The notes beneath the pieces were generated by a model that saw only the letters and a program-made list of their open reading frames with translations, had not been told where the DNA came from and did no database searches. A program made the translations under genes and the position numbers. DNA of 13,294 bases from positions 1-13,294 of the forward strand of contig DASZCG010000055.1 of assembly GCA_035943355.1 (NCBI GenBank), written 5' to 3'. Of the stretch, positions 4,974 through 12,034 are shown piece after piece (position 1 is the stretch's first letter; each line of letters starts with the position of its first letter). This DNA is from 20CM-2-65-7 sp035943355. Its GTDB lineage: Bacteria > Gemmatimonadota > Gemmatimonadetes > Gemmatimonadales > GWC2-71-9.

Positions 4974-6164
4974 ATGATGCTCTCATCTAAACGAAGTGCA
5001 CTCGTGGCCATCGTAGCTGTCGCGGCCGTGGTGGCGGCCGGTTTTGGCGTGACGAAGATGTTGGCGGGACCGAGCGCCGCGGCGGGGTCGGACTGCCGCA
5101 AGGCCGGCGGCGATGCGCGCACCACCTGCTACAGCAAGCTGCTCTCGGATCGTCTGGTCGCGCACGGTGTGGCGGACGCCGTCGCGATGCTCGATGCGCT
5201 TGCCGCGGCCGACCCCGACGTCGCCGAGCATGCCCACGAGTACGCCCACGGCATCGGCATTGAGGCATACGGCCGCTCCACCGACATCGCCGGCACCTTC
5301 GCAGCCTGCGGTGACGGCTTTTCCTCTGGGTGCCGCCACGGTGTGATTCAGGCGTACTTCGAATCGCGCGAGCAGGTGACGCAGCCCGAAGTCGAGGCGT
5401 TGTGCCAACCGTTCAAGAGTTCCGCCGCGAGCCGTTGGGTCTTGTTCCAGTGCGTGCACGGGATGGGCCATGGACTCACCATGTTCCACGGCCATGACCT
5501 GCCGCGCGCGCTCACGGACTGCGATCTGCTGTCCGACGGCTGGGATCGTGAATCGTGCTACGGCGGCGCGTTCATGGAGAGTGTGATCAACGCGACCACC
5601 CCGCATCACCCCGCAACCATGCTCGCGGCGCACAGCATGCATCACGCCCCAGGGAGCACGTTCAAGGCGATCGATCCCGCCGATCCGCTGTATCCCTGCT
5701 CGATCATGGCGGAGCGCTACCTGCATGCCTGCTACCAAATGCAGACGTCCGTCATGCTGAATTTGAACCACGGCGACATCGGCGACGCCGCGAAATCCTG
5801 CGCCCGCGCGCCCGGCGCGATGCGCGCCGTCTGTTTCCAGAGCCTGGGTCGAGATGCCACCTCGTATACCAACCGCGACCCGCAGAAGACCGTCGACCTG
5901 TGCCACAAAGCGGGGGAGCAGGATCGCGCCGCGTGCTACTTCGGTGCCGCGAAGGCGCTGGTTGATTGGACCGCGACGACGGATGCCGCGTTTGCATTCT
6001 GTCGCATCGTCGGTACCGAGCCGGGTGGGCCGACGTGCTATCAGGCATTAGGTGAGGAAGTCGCCACGTTGCTCGCCGGTATGCCCCAGCGGGAAGAACA
6101 GTGCGCCCGCGCGCAGGAGCCCAAAGCCGTTGCCTGGTGCCGCCAGGGCGCCGGTTTGCATTGA
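4974..6164 (+). CDS. Membrane-anchored Cys/His-rich protein with 34-residue disulfide-type repeats (unknown)
   Basis: This 396-residue protein has an N-terminal anchor helix (about 9-26) and a large domain presumably outside the membrane. It has 18 cysteines (41, 52, 112, 120, 144, 160, 183, 195, 242, 253, 276, 287, 310, 321, 343, 355, 377, 389). From 242 on they recur as C-x10/11-C pairs with a near-exact 34-residue period, the second Cys of the first four followed by Tyr or Phe. This suggests disulfide-braced helical hairpins, like TPR or Sel1 repeats. The N-terminal half is His-rich: HAHEYAHGIG (86-95, containing an HExxH string H88-H92), GCRHG (119-123), CVHGMGHG (160-167) and FHGHD. No CxxCH heme site or lipobox is present. 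I do not recognise a named family. Metal or heme-related binding is possible but unproven. The start is ATG 4974 or 4977, without a Shine-Dalgarno sequence. It is divergent from the LpxH-like gene, and its stop lies inside the next promoter's -35. Confidence 0.82.
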   Translation: MMLSSKRSALVAIVAVAAVVAAGFGVTKMLAGPSAAAGSDCRKAGGDARTTCYSKLLSDRLVAHGVADAVAMLDALAAADPDVAEHAHEYAHGIGIEAYGRSTDIAGTFAACGDGFSSGCRHGVIQAYFESREQVTQPEVEALCQPFKSSAASRWVLFQCVHGMGHGLTMFHGHDLPRALTDCDLLSDGWDRESCYGGAFMESVINATTPHHPATMLAAHSMHHAPGSTFKAIDPADPLYPCSIMAERYLHACYQMQTSVMLNLNHGDIGDAAKSCARAPGAMRAVCFQSLGRDATSYTNRDPQKTVDLCHKAGEQDRAACYFGAAKALVDWTATTDAAFAFCRIVGTEPGGPTCYQALGEEVATLLAGMPQREEQCARAQEPKAVAWCRQGAGLH

Positions 6165-6189
6165 CTTTTCCGCAGAGCCTTCGCATTGT
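6161..6189 (+). promoter_or_regulatory. Promoter of deoC operon
   Basis: TTGACT (6161-6166, 5/6 to consensus) and CATTGT (6184-6189) are spaced by exactly 17 bases. The -10 ends 9 bases before ATG 6199 and no Shine-Dalgarno sequence is present, which fits a leaderless or very short-leader transcript. The -35 overlaps the stop codon (6162-6164) of the preceding gene. Confidence 0.5.
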
Positions 6190-6208
6190 CCGCGAACAAT
6201 GAAGGCTC
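6175..6208 (+). promoter_or_regulatory. Imperfect palindrome over deoC -10 and start codon (operator or hairpin)
   Basis: GAGCCTTC + ATTGT (6175-6182, 6185-6189) pairs with ACAAT + GAAGGCTC (6196-6208): 13 perfect pairs, a 2-base bulge (6183-6184) and a 6-base loop (6190-6195). It covers the -10 and the ATG. If the transcript starts near 6196-6199 the left arm is not in the deoC mRNA, so an operator is the simpler reading. On read-through mRNA from the upstream gene it would hide the deoC start or act as a terminator. Confidence 0.5.
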
Positions 6209-7209
6209 CGTCGATAACTGAGCGGTTGCGACATGTTGGCGCGGCGCGTCCGGCTCCCACGGACGCCCGCAATCCCGGTATGCCGCTCGACCTCGACGTC
6301 ATTCGCGCCCTCCGGGTGAACCGCAGCGCGGTCGAGCGCCGTGCGGCCACGATCCCCACGCGACGCACCGTAAAGAAGGAATGGCAGGCGGCCTGGCTGC
6401 TGCGGGCCATCACCTGCATGGATCTCACCACCCTCCAGGGCGACGACACGCCGGGAAACGTGATCCGGCTCTGTGCCAAGGCGCGCCGGCCCCTGCGACC
6501 TGACCTGGTGGACGCGCTGGGTGTCGGCCATCTCGATATCAAAGTCGGGGCGGTGTGCGTGTACCACGCGCTCGTGCCGACCGCGGTGGCGGCGCTCGAC
6601 GGCTCCGGCATCCCCGTCGCCGCCGTCTCGACAGGATTCCCGGCGGGCCTCAATCCCTTCGCGCAGCGGCTCGAGGAGGTGCAGGCGTCGGTCACGGCCG
6701 GCGCGCAGGAAATCGACATCGTCATCACCCGGGCCCACGTCCTCACGGGCGACTGGCCCGCGTTGTACGCCGAGGTGCGGGCGTTCCGTGACGCGTGCGG
6801 CCGCGCTCACATGAAAGCGATCCTCGGGACAGGAGAGCTGGCCACGCTGACGAACGTGGCGCGCGCCAGCATGGTCGCGATGATGGCGGGAGCCGATTTC
6901 ATCAAGACGTCTACCGGTAAGGAGCCGGTCAACGCCGTGCTCCCGGTTGGCGTGGTGATGGCACGCATGATCCGCGAATACGAAATGCGCACCGGAGCCG
7001 CCGTCGGCTTCAAGCCGGCGGGAGGAATTCGCGCCGCCAAGCAGGCGCTCGACTGGATGATCCTCATGAAGGAAGAGCTCGGCGACCGCTGGCTCAGGCC
7101 CGCGTTATTCAGACTGGGTGCGAGCTCCCTGTTGACCGACATCGAGCGTCAGCTCGAGCACTTCGTGACCGGCCGGTACGCAGCCGCGCACCGCCACCCC
7201 ATGGTCTGA
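6199..7209 (+). CDS. deoC: Deoxyribose-phosphate aldolase, long eukaryote-like form
   Basis: The 336-residue product is a class I aldolase that cleaves 2-deoxyribose-5-phosphate into glyceraldehyde-3-phosphate and acetaldehyde in deoxynucleoside catabolism. The Schiff-base lysine is K236 in DFIKTSTGK. The second active-site lysine is K272 in FKPAGGIR, and the proton-relay Asp is in EIDIVI (D173). It is longer than the roughly 220-260-residue bacterial form. MDLTTLQGDDT (74-84), TGFPAG (145-150), GTGELATLTNV (210-220) and the C-terminal VTGRYAAAH follow the animal DERA sequence closely as I remember it. The start at 6199 leaves about 60 residues before the barrel, as in that subgroup; upstream in-frame starts fall in the previous gene. 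The stop overlaps the next start by one base (TGATG), consistent with an operon with the aldehyde dehydrogenase. Confidence 0.93.
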   Translation: MKAPSITERLRHVGAARPAPTDARNPGMPLDLDVIRALRVNRSAVERRAATIPTRRTVKKEWQAAWLLRAITCMDLTTLQGDDTPGNVIRLCAKARRPLRPDLVDALGVGHLDIKVGAVCVYHALVPTAVAALDGSGIPVAAVSTGFPAGLNPFAQRLEEVQASVTAGAQEIDIVITRAHVLTGDWPALYAEVRAFRDACGRAHMKAILGTGELATLTNVARASMVAMMAGADFIKTSTGKEPVNAVLPVGVVMARMIREYEMRTGAAVGFKPAGGIRAAKQALDWMILMKEELGDRWLRPALFRLGASSLLTDIERQLEHFVTGRYAAAHRHPMV

Positions 7210-9581
7210 TGACGACCGTCGCCAAGATCTTCGAGACGATGGAGTACGGCCCGGCGCCCGAAAGCGCCGCGCCGGCGCTCGAGTGGATCCAGCAGCACGA
7301 CAACGGCCGCTTTGGGCACTTCATTGGAGGCCGGTGGATCGCGCCCTCCGAGGGCGGTTACTTCGAGACGATCAATCCCGCTACGAAGGCGGTGCTCGCG
7401 CGTATCGCGCAGGGCGGCAAGGCGGATATCGAGGCCGCCGTCGCCGCGGCAAAGGCTGCCGGCCCCGAGTGGGCTGCTCTCCCCGCGCACGCGCGCGCGC
7501 GCTACCTGTACGCCCTCGCGCGCGAGGTCCAGCGCCATTCGCGGCTTCTCGCGGTGCTCGAGAGTCTCGATAACGGCAAGCCGATTCGCGAGACCCGCGA
7601 TCTCGATATTCCGCTCGTCGCCCGCCACTTCTATCACCATGCGGGCTGGGCGCAGCTCCGGGAATCCGAATTCCCCGGGTACGTCCCCATCGGCGTCGTG
7701 GGTCAGATCATCCCGTGGAACTTCCCGCTCCTGATGGTGGCGTGGAAAGTCGCGCCCGCCCTCGCGGCGGGAAACACGGTGATCCTGAAACCCGCCGAGT
7801 TCACGCCGTTGACGGCGCTGTGCTTTGCGGAGATCGCCCAGGCGGCGGCGTTGCCGCCCGGTGTGTTCAATGTCGTGACCGGAGACGGGGCGACCGGAAA
7901 GTTCCTCGTCGAGCACCCCGACGTGCAGAAGATCGCGTTCACCGGATCGACGGAAGTCGGCCGCATCATTCGCAAGGCAACGGCGGGATCCGGCAAGAAG
8001 CTGACGCTCGAGCTCGGCGGCAAGAGTCCGTTTATCGTGTTCGAGGACGCCGACCTCGACAGCGTGGTCGAGGGCGTCGTCGACGCGATCTGGTTCAATC
8101 AGGGGCAGGTCTGCTGTGCCGGCTCGCGCTTGCTCGTCCAGGAAGGGATCGCCGACCGGCTGACCCAGAAGCTGCGGGCGCGGATGGAAAAGCTGCGGGT
8201 CGGGTCACCGCTCGACAAGGCGGTGGACATGGGCGCCATCGTCGCGCCTGTGCAGCTCGAGCGCATTCGCGGCCTGGTGGAGCAGGGCGTGGAGGAGGGC
8301 GCGAAGATGTGGCAGCCATCCTGGGCCTGCCCGACGGAAGGCTACTTCTATCCGCCCACGCTGTTCACCGACGTCTCGCCGGCCGCGACCATCGCGCAGG
8401 TGGAGATCTTCGGCCCGGTGCTCGTCAGCATGACCTTCCGCACGCCGAAAGAGGCCGTCGAGCTGGCCAACAACACACCCTATGGTCTGGCCGCGAGCGT
8501 CTGGACCGAGAACATCAATCTGGCGCTGGACGTCGCGCCGAAGCTCAAAGCGGGCGTCGTCTGGATCAACTCGACCAACCTGTTCGACGCTGCTTCGGGA
8601 TTTGGTGGGTATCGTGAGTCCGGGTTTGGGAGAGAAGGTGGAAGGGAAGGGATGTACGAGTACCTGAAGCCTGGGTGGGGGCACGGAGCAGAGAGCACGG
8701 AGCAAGTCGCCCCGGGCCGCGTGCACACTCCCGAGCCGTCGCGTACTGCTCCGAACACGCTGCTCCCTCCGATTGACCACACTTACAAACTGTTCATCGG
8801 CGGCAAGCAAACCCGCCCCGACCAGGGTTACAGTCGCAAGGTCCTCGGCGCCGATGGTCGCGTGCTCGGCGAAGTCGCCGAGGGTAACCGCAAAGACATT
8901 CGCAATGCCGTGGAAGCGGCGCACGCCGCCGAGGGATGGGGGCGGGGGAGCGGCCATCTGCGCGCCCAGATTCTCTACTACATCGCCGAGAATCTGGCGA
9001 CGCGTGCCGCCGAATTTGCCGCCCGCGTCGGCGGTGCCGAGGTGGACGCGAGCGTCTCGCGGCTGTTCACGTATGCTGCATGGGCGGACAAGTGGGACGG
9101 CGCGGTCCATCACACCCCCATTCGCGGTGTTACGCTCGCCATGAACGAGGCGGTCGGCGTCATCGGCATCGCCGCGCCGGACCAGTTCCCGCTGCTCGGT
9201 TTCGTCTCGCTGTTCGCCCCGGCGCTTGCCGTCGGGAACACGGTGATCGTCGTTCCATCCGAGAGCCAGCCGATCGCCGCGACCGAGTTGTACAGCGTGC
9301 TCGAGACGTCGGATGTGCCTGACGGCGTCGTCAACATCGTGACCGGATCGAAGGACGCGCTGGTCAAGGTGCTGGCGGAGCACGACGACGTGGATGGTGT
9401 CTGGTACTGCGGCACCGCGGCCGGCGTGAAGGCGGTTGAGCTGGCCTCCGCGGCAAATATGAAGCGAACCTGGGCCACGACCCAGACCCGCGATTGGCTC
9501 GATCCTCGTCAGGGCGAAGGCCGCGAGTTCCTGCGACACGCGTCAGAAGTGAAGAACATCTGGATCCCCTACGGGGAATAA
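7209..9581 (+). CDS. Two-domain aldehyde dehydrogenase, ALDH16-like
   Basis: The 790-residue protein has a complete NAD(P)-dependent aldehyde dehydrogenase domain (about 33-485). N171 is in IPWNFPLL, the cofactor-loop motif is FTGSTEVG (244-251), general base E268 is in LELGGKSP, and the catalytic cysteine is C302 in NQGQVCCAGSR; EIFGPV (399-404) is also present. After a linker of about 38 residues comes a second, partial ALDH unit (about 524-790). It keeps the Rossmann-like fold signatures (APDQFPLLGF, GNTVIVVPSE, VNIVTG) but ends before any catalytic-Cys motif. This intact-plus-degenerate architecture and length match ALDH16. Directly after deoC, the obvious substrate is acetaldehyde, oxidised to acetate. 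That is inference; ALDH16 substrates are not settled to my knowledge. No Shine-Dalgarno sequence; translation is coupled through TGATG. The linker region has unusual codons and repeats. Confidence 0.88.
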   Translation: MTTVAKIFETMEYGPAPESAAPALEWIQQHDNGRFGHFIGGRWIAPSEGGYFETINPATKAVLARIAQGGKADIEAAVAAAKAAGPEWAALPAHARARYLYALAREVQRHSRLLAVLESLDNGKPIRETRDLDIPLVARHFYHHAGWAQLRESEFPGYVPIGVVGQIIPWNFPLLMVAWKVAPALAAGNTVILKPAEFTPLTALCFAEIAQAAALPPGVFNVVTGDGATGKFLVEHPDVQKIAFTGSTEVGRIIRKATAGSGKKLTLELGGKSPFIVFEDADLDSVVEGVVDAIWFNQGQVCCAGSRLLVQEGIADRLTQKLRARMEKLRVGSPLDKAVDMGAIVAPVQLERIRGLVEQGVEEGAKMWQPSWACPTEGYFYPPTLFTDVSPAATIAQVEIFGPVLVSMTFRTPKEAVELANNTPYGLAASVWTENINLALDVAPKLKAGVVWINSTNLFDAASGFGGYRESGFGREGGREGMYEYLKPGWGHGAESTEQVAPGRVHTPEPSRTAPNTLLPPIDHTYKLFIGGKQTRPDQGYSRKVLGADGRVLGEVAEGNRKDIRNAVEAAHAAEGWGRGSGHLRAQILYYIAENLATRAAEFAARVGGAEVDASVSRLFTYAAWADKWDGAVHHTPIRGVTLAMNEAVGVIGIAAPDQFPLLGFVSLFAPALAVGNTVIVVPSESQPIAATELYSVLETSDVPDGVVNIVTGSKDALVKVLAEHDDVDGVWYCGTAAGVKAVELASAANMKRTWATTQTRDWLDPRQGEGREFLRHASEVKNIWIPYGE
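8685..8766 (+). repeat. Paired GGAGCA repeats in inverted arrangement within ALDH linker
   Basis: GGAGCA occurs twice with an 8-base spacer at 8685-8704, and its complement TGCTCC twice with the same 8-base spacer at 8747-8766. Together they make an imperfect inverted repeat with a 42-base centre. The left copies are part of a 10-base direct repeat GCACGGAGCA (8681-8690, 8695-8704). All lie in frame in the linker between the two ALDH units. Confidence 0.5.
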
Positions 9582-9588
9582 CCCGCCG

Positions 9589-10005
9589 GTGATCAACGCG
9601 GTCCTGCACCGCGTGAATTATTCCGAAACAGATCAGATGGGTTTCGTCTACCACGCGAACTATCTCATCTGGATGGACATGGCGCGGACCGAACACCTCC
9701 GTGAGCGGGGATTGTCGTACAAGGCGCTGGAGCAGCAGGGTACGTTCCTCACGGTGACCGACGCCCAGATCCGGTACCGCCAGCCGGCGCGCTATGACGA
9801 TATGATTCGGGTGCGCTGCTGGGTGCGGGATCTGGCCTCGCGGCGGGTGATCTTCGGGTACGCGATCGAGCGCGCCGCGACCGACGAGCTGCTCGCGACC
9901 GGGGAAACGTCGTTGATCGCTTTGGATCACGGTCACACTTTAGCGCGTATTCCGGAGCACGTGCGTGAGCTGCTCGAATCCACCGCAGACCCGGTTCGTC
10001 TCTAG
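9589..10005 (+). CDS. Acyl-CoA thioesterase, 4HBT/YbgC hotdog family
   Basis: The 138-residue single hotdog domain matches the family's size. The active-site segment YSETDQMGFVYHANYL contains D15, with G18, H22 and Y25 in the usual positions of the 4-hydroxybenzoyl-CoA/YbgC-type thioesterases. The helix WMDMARTEHLRE and later strands follow the fold order. The family hydrolyses acyl-CoA thioesters in the cytoplasm; some YbgC members associate with the Tol-Pal system or phospholipid metabolism. No tolQRA or pal genes are seen here, so I would not extend the assignment. The start is GTG 9589, seven bases after the ALDH stop, with only a distant GGGGA upstream. The 3' end overlaps the next gene by 41 bases in another frame. 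Confidence 0.87.
   Translation: MINAVLHRVNYSETDQMGFVYHANYLIWMDMARTEHLRERGLSYKALEQQGTFLTVTDAQIRYRQPARYDDMIRVRCWVRDLASRRVIFGYAIERAATDELLATGETSLIALDHGHTLARIPEHVRELLESTADPVRL
9954..9957 (+). promoter_or_regulatory. Ribosome binding site supporting GTG 9965
   Basis: GGAG lies 7 bases before GTG 9965 inside the thioesterase gene. The frame is closed by a TAG at 9941-9943, so this GTG is the first and only start before the signal peptide. Confidence 0.45.
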
Positions 10006-12034
10006 CGTCGTCCCCTTCCTTCTTCTTATAGGGTCCGCGGCTTTCCCGCGGCCAGTGGCTGCCCAGCAGCCGTCGGGGGTGGGGCCGGATGAGGCCACGA
10101 TCGGCTTGCTCGCCTCGCTGATCGCGACCGCCGACGCGCGGCGCTTTGATGCAGCGGTGCTGCGCCAGGGACTTGGCAGCCCCAGCCCCGGCGTGCGCCG
10201 CCAGGCGGCGCTCGCGGCCGGGCGCATCGGCGAGGCGGACGCAGTCGATCTGCTGATCCCCGTGCTGAATGATTCGGCCCCCGGCGTGCAGGCGGCCGCG
10301 GCGTTCGCATTGGGCCTGTTGAAAGACGCGCGCGCTATTCCCGCCCTGCAGCAGACCGTGCGGGCGGTTGGCGTGGCCGATGTCGGGCCGCCACAGCTCG
10401 AAGCCGTGACGGCGATCGCCAAGATCGGGGGAGACGAGGGCGCGCGCGCGCTGATCGAGATCATCGCGACCGGCTCCCCTGCGTTGCCGTCACGCGCCGT
10501 GGATCAGGCGCTGCTCGAAGCGTGGCGGCTCGGCCCTCGCGCACCCGTCCCCGACCTGGTCCGGTTCGCTGACGCAACCGACGCCGCCATGCGCGGGCAT
10601 GCCCTCTTTGCCCTCGCGCGGCTGCGCGCCGCGCCCGGGGCCGCCCACCTCATCCGCGCCCTGGGCGATCAGGATCTGCAGGTGCGCATCGTGGCGGCCC
10701 GCGGCGTCAGTAAAGCGCTGTTGGACAGTGCCCGGCTCGACGCGCGGGGCGCCATCGATGGCCTGCGGCCGCTGCTCACCGACGCCAACGCGCACGTCCG
10801 GATCAACGCCCTCCGGGCGCTCGCATCATTTCGCGACTCCACACTGGCCGCCACCGTGACTCCGCTCATCGCCGACCGCGACATCGGCGTCGCCGTCCAG
10901 GCAGAGACTACGCTCGGCGTGTTACGAGGGTCGGCGGCCGTCGCGGCCCTGCGTCCGCGGCTCACGAACAGTGTCTTCGCCGTGCGACGTCAGGCGCTGA
11001 TCGCGCTGGCGCAGGCGGACAGCGCGGCGGGCGTCGCGGCAGCCGCGCCCGTTGCGACGGATGCCGACTGGCGTTGGCGCAGTGTGGCGGCGGAGGCGTT
11101 TGGCGCGGCCGGTGCGCGCGATCGGCTCGAAACGCAGCTCGCCGATCCCGACGGGCGCGTGGTGGCGCAGGCGCTGCAGGCGCTGCAACGCATCGTGCCC
11201 GCCGCCGATACGGCGCTGTTACGGCGTGCCCGTGGGCTGCTCACCCACGCGGACCCCGCCGTGCGGAGCGTTGCGGCCGAGCTGGTCGGCCGTCACCCCG
11301 ACGTCGAGGATGTCGACCTGCTGGTGGCCGCCTATCGCCGGGCCGACGGCGATCCGTTCAACGATGCGCGCCTGTCGGCGGTCTCCGCGCTCGGCGCGAT
11401 CGCCGCCACGTCGTCGAGTGGCCGCCTGCGGGTGGCGGCGAAATTCGTTTCGGCCATCCCCCGGCCGGACGACTACCTCGTGCGGCGCCTGGCCGCCGAT
11501 ACGGTGCCCGATACGCGCGATGTATGGGGACCCGTCGCGCCGATTGCGACCGGTCGGAGCGTGGCGGACTACCGCGACATCGCCCGCCGCTGGCTGGCCC
11601 CCGGCCTCGGCGGCAACAATCCTCACATCTTTCTGGAGACGGATCGCGGTATGTTGGAGATCGAGTTGCTCCCGACCGAGGCGCCCGTGACCGTCGCGGC
11701 GTTCCTCGCGCTCATCGAGCGGCGCTTCTTCGACGGCGCGCGGTGGCATCGCGTGGTCCCCAATTTCGTGGTGCAGGACGGTGACCCGCGGGGCGATGGC
11801 TGGGGCGGCCCCGGATTCGTGTTACGCGATGAGATCAACCCGGTGCGCTACGACGTGGGGACGGTCGGCATGGCGTTGTCCGGTCCGGATACCGGCGGCA
11901 GCCAGTACTTCATCACCCATGCGGCGCAGCCGCATCTGGACGGGACGTACACGATTTTCGGCAGGGTGGTCGGCGGCGTTCCGATACTCGATGCGATCGG
12001 CCAGGGCGATCGCATCAGGAGCATTCATAGATGA
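9965..12034 (+). CDS. Exported HEAT-repeat protein fused to cyclophilin peptidyl-prolyl isomerase
   Basis: The 689-residue protein begins with a signal segment (hydrophobic 15-27, then PVAAQQ, probable cleavage near 33-34). A long alpha-helical array follows (about 45-540) of HEAT/PBS-lyase-type repeats with recurring P-x-V-R-x-x-A-A-x-A-L-G-x-[IL] units. The last 139 residues (551-689) form a cyclophilin domain: FLETDRGMLEIEL, then F-x-G-A-R-W-H595-R596-V-V-P-N-F601-V-V-Q604-D-G-D, GMALSGPDTGGSQYFIT, and HLDGTYTIFGRV. R596, F601, Q604 and the GSQYF segment match catalytic or substrate-pocket positions of active cyclophilins. The likely role is an extracytoplasmic proline isomerase or chaperone whose HEAT array binds clients or partners (inference). 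It overlaps the thioesterase by 41 bases and the next gene by four (ATGA). Confidence 0.88.
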   Translation: MSCSNPPQTRFVSSVVPFLLLIGSAAFPRPVAAQQPSGVGPDEATIGLLASLIATADARRFDAAVLRQGLGSPSPGVRRQAALAAGRIGEADAVDLLIPVLNDSAPGVQAAAAFALGLLKDARAIPALQQTVRAVGVADVGPPQLEAVTAIAKIGGDEGARALIEIIATGSPALPSRAVDQALLEAWRLGPRAPVPDLVRFADATDAAMRGHALFALARLRAAPGAAHLIRALGDQDLQVRIVAARGVSKALLDSARLDARGAIDGLRPLLTDANAHVRINALRALASFRDSTLAATVTPLIADRDIGVAVQAETTLGVLRGSAAVAALRPRLTNSVFAVRRQALIALAQADSAAGVAAAAPVATDADWRWRSVAAEAFGAAGARDRLETQLADPDGRVVAQALQALQRIVPAADTALLRRARGLLTHADPAVRSVAAELVGRHPDVEDVDLLVAAYRRADGDPFNDARLSAVSALGAIAATSSSGRLRVAAKFVSAIPRPDDYLVRRLAADTVPDTRDVWGPVAPIATGRSVADYRDIARRWLAPGLGGNNPHIFLETDRGMLEIELLPTEAPVTVAAFLALIERRFFDGARWHRVVPNFVVQDGDPRGDGWGGPGFVLRDEINPVRYDVGTVGMALSGPDTGGSQYFITHAAQPHLDGTYTIFGRVVGGVPILDAIGQGDRIRSIHR
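12017..12021 (+). promoter_or_regulatory. Ribosome binding site for the metallopeptidase gene
   Basis: AGGAG lies 9 bases before ATG 12031, inside the end of the HEAT-cyclophilin gene. It gives the peptidase its own ribosome entry in addition to the ATGA overlap. Confidence 0.5.

Noticed and set aside
3998..4990. A 330-residue plus-strand open frame opposite the LpxH-like gene
   Set aside because: The minus-strand frame contains the complete metallophosphoesterase motif set. The plus frame is its shadow.
5233..5260. The Cys/His-rich protein as a metzincin protease (HEYAHGIG)
   Set aside because: HExxHxxG is present but the third His expected three residues after the Gly is missing, and the surrounding Cys/His pattern is unlike protease folds. 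Kept only as a possible metal site.
6052..6198. Longer deoC start at 6052
   Set aside because: It would overlap the end of the Cys/His-rich protein gene by over 100 bases with unlikely composition. A promoter with good spacing sits just before ATG 6199.
8205..9539. A 444-residue open frame on the minus strand opposite the ALDH gene
   Set aside because: It lies fully antisense to a gene with clear catalytic motifs. Its Arg/His/Gly-rich product has no domain pattern, as expected from GC-rich shadow frames.
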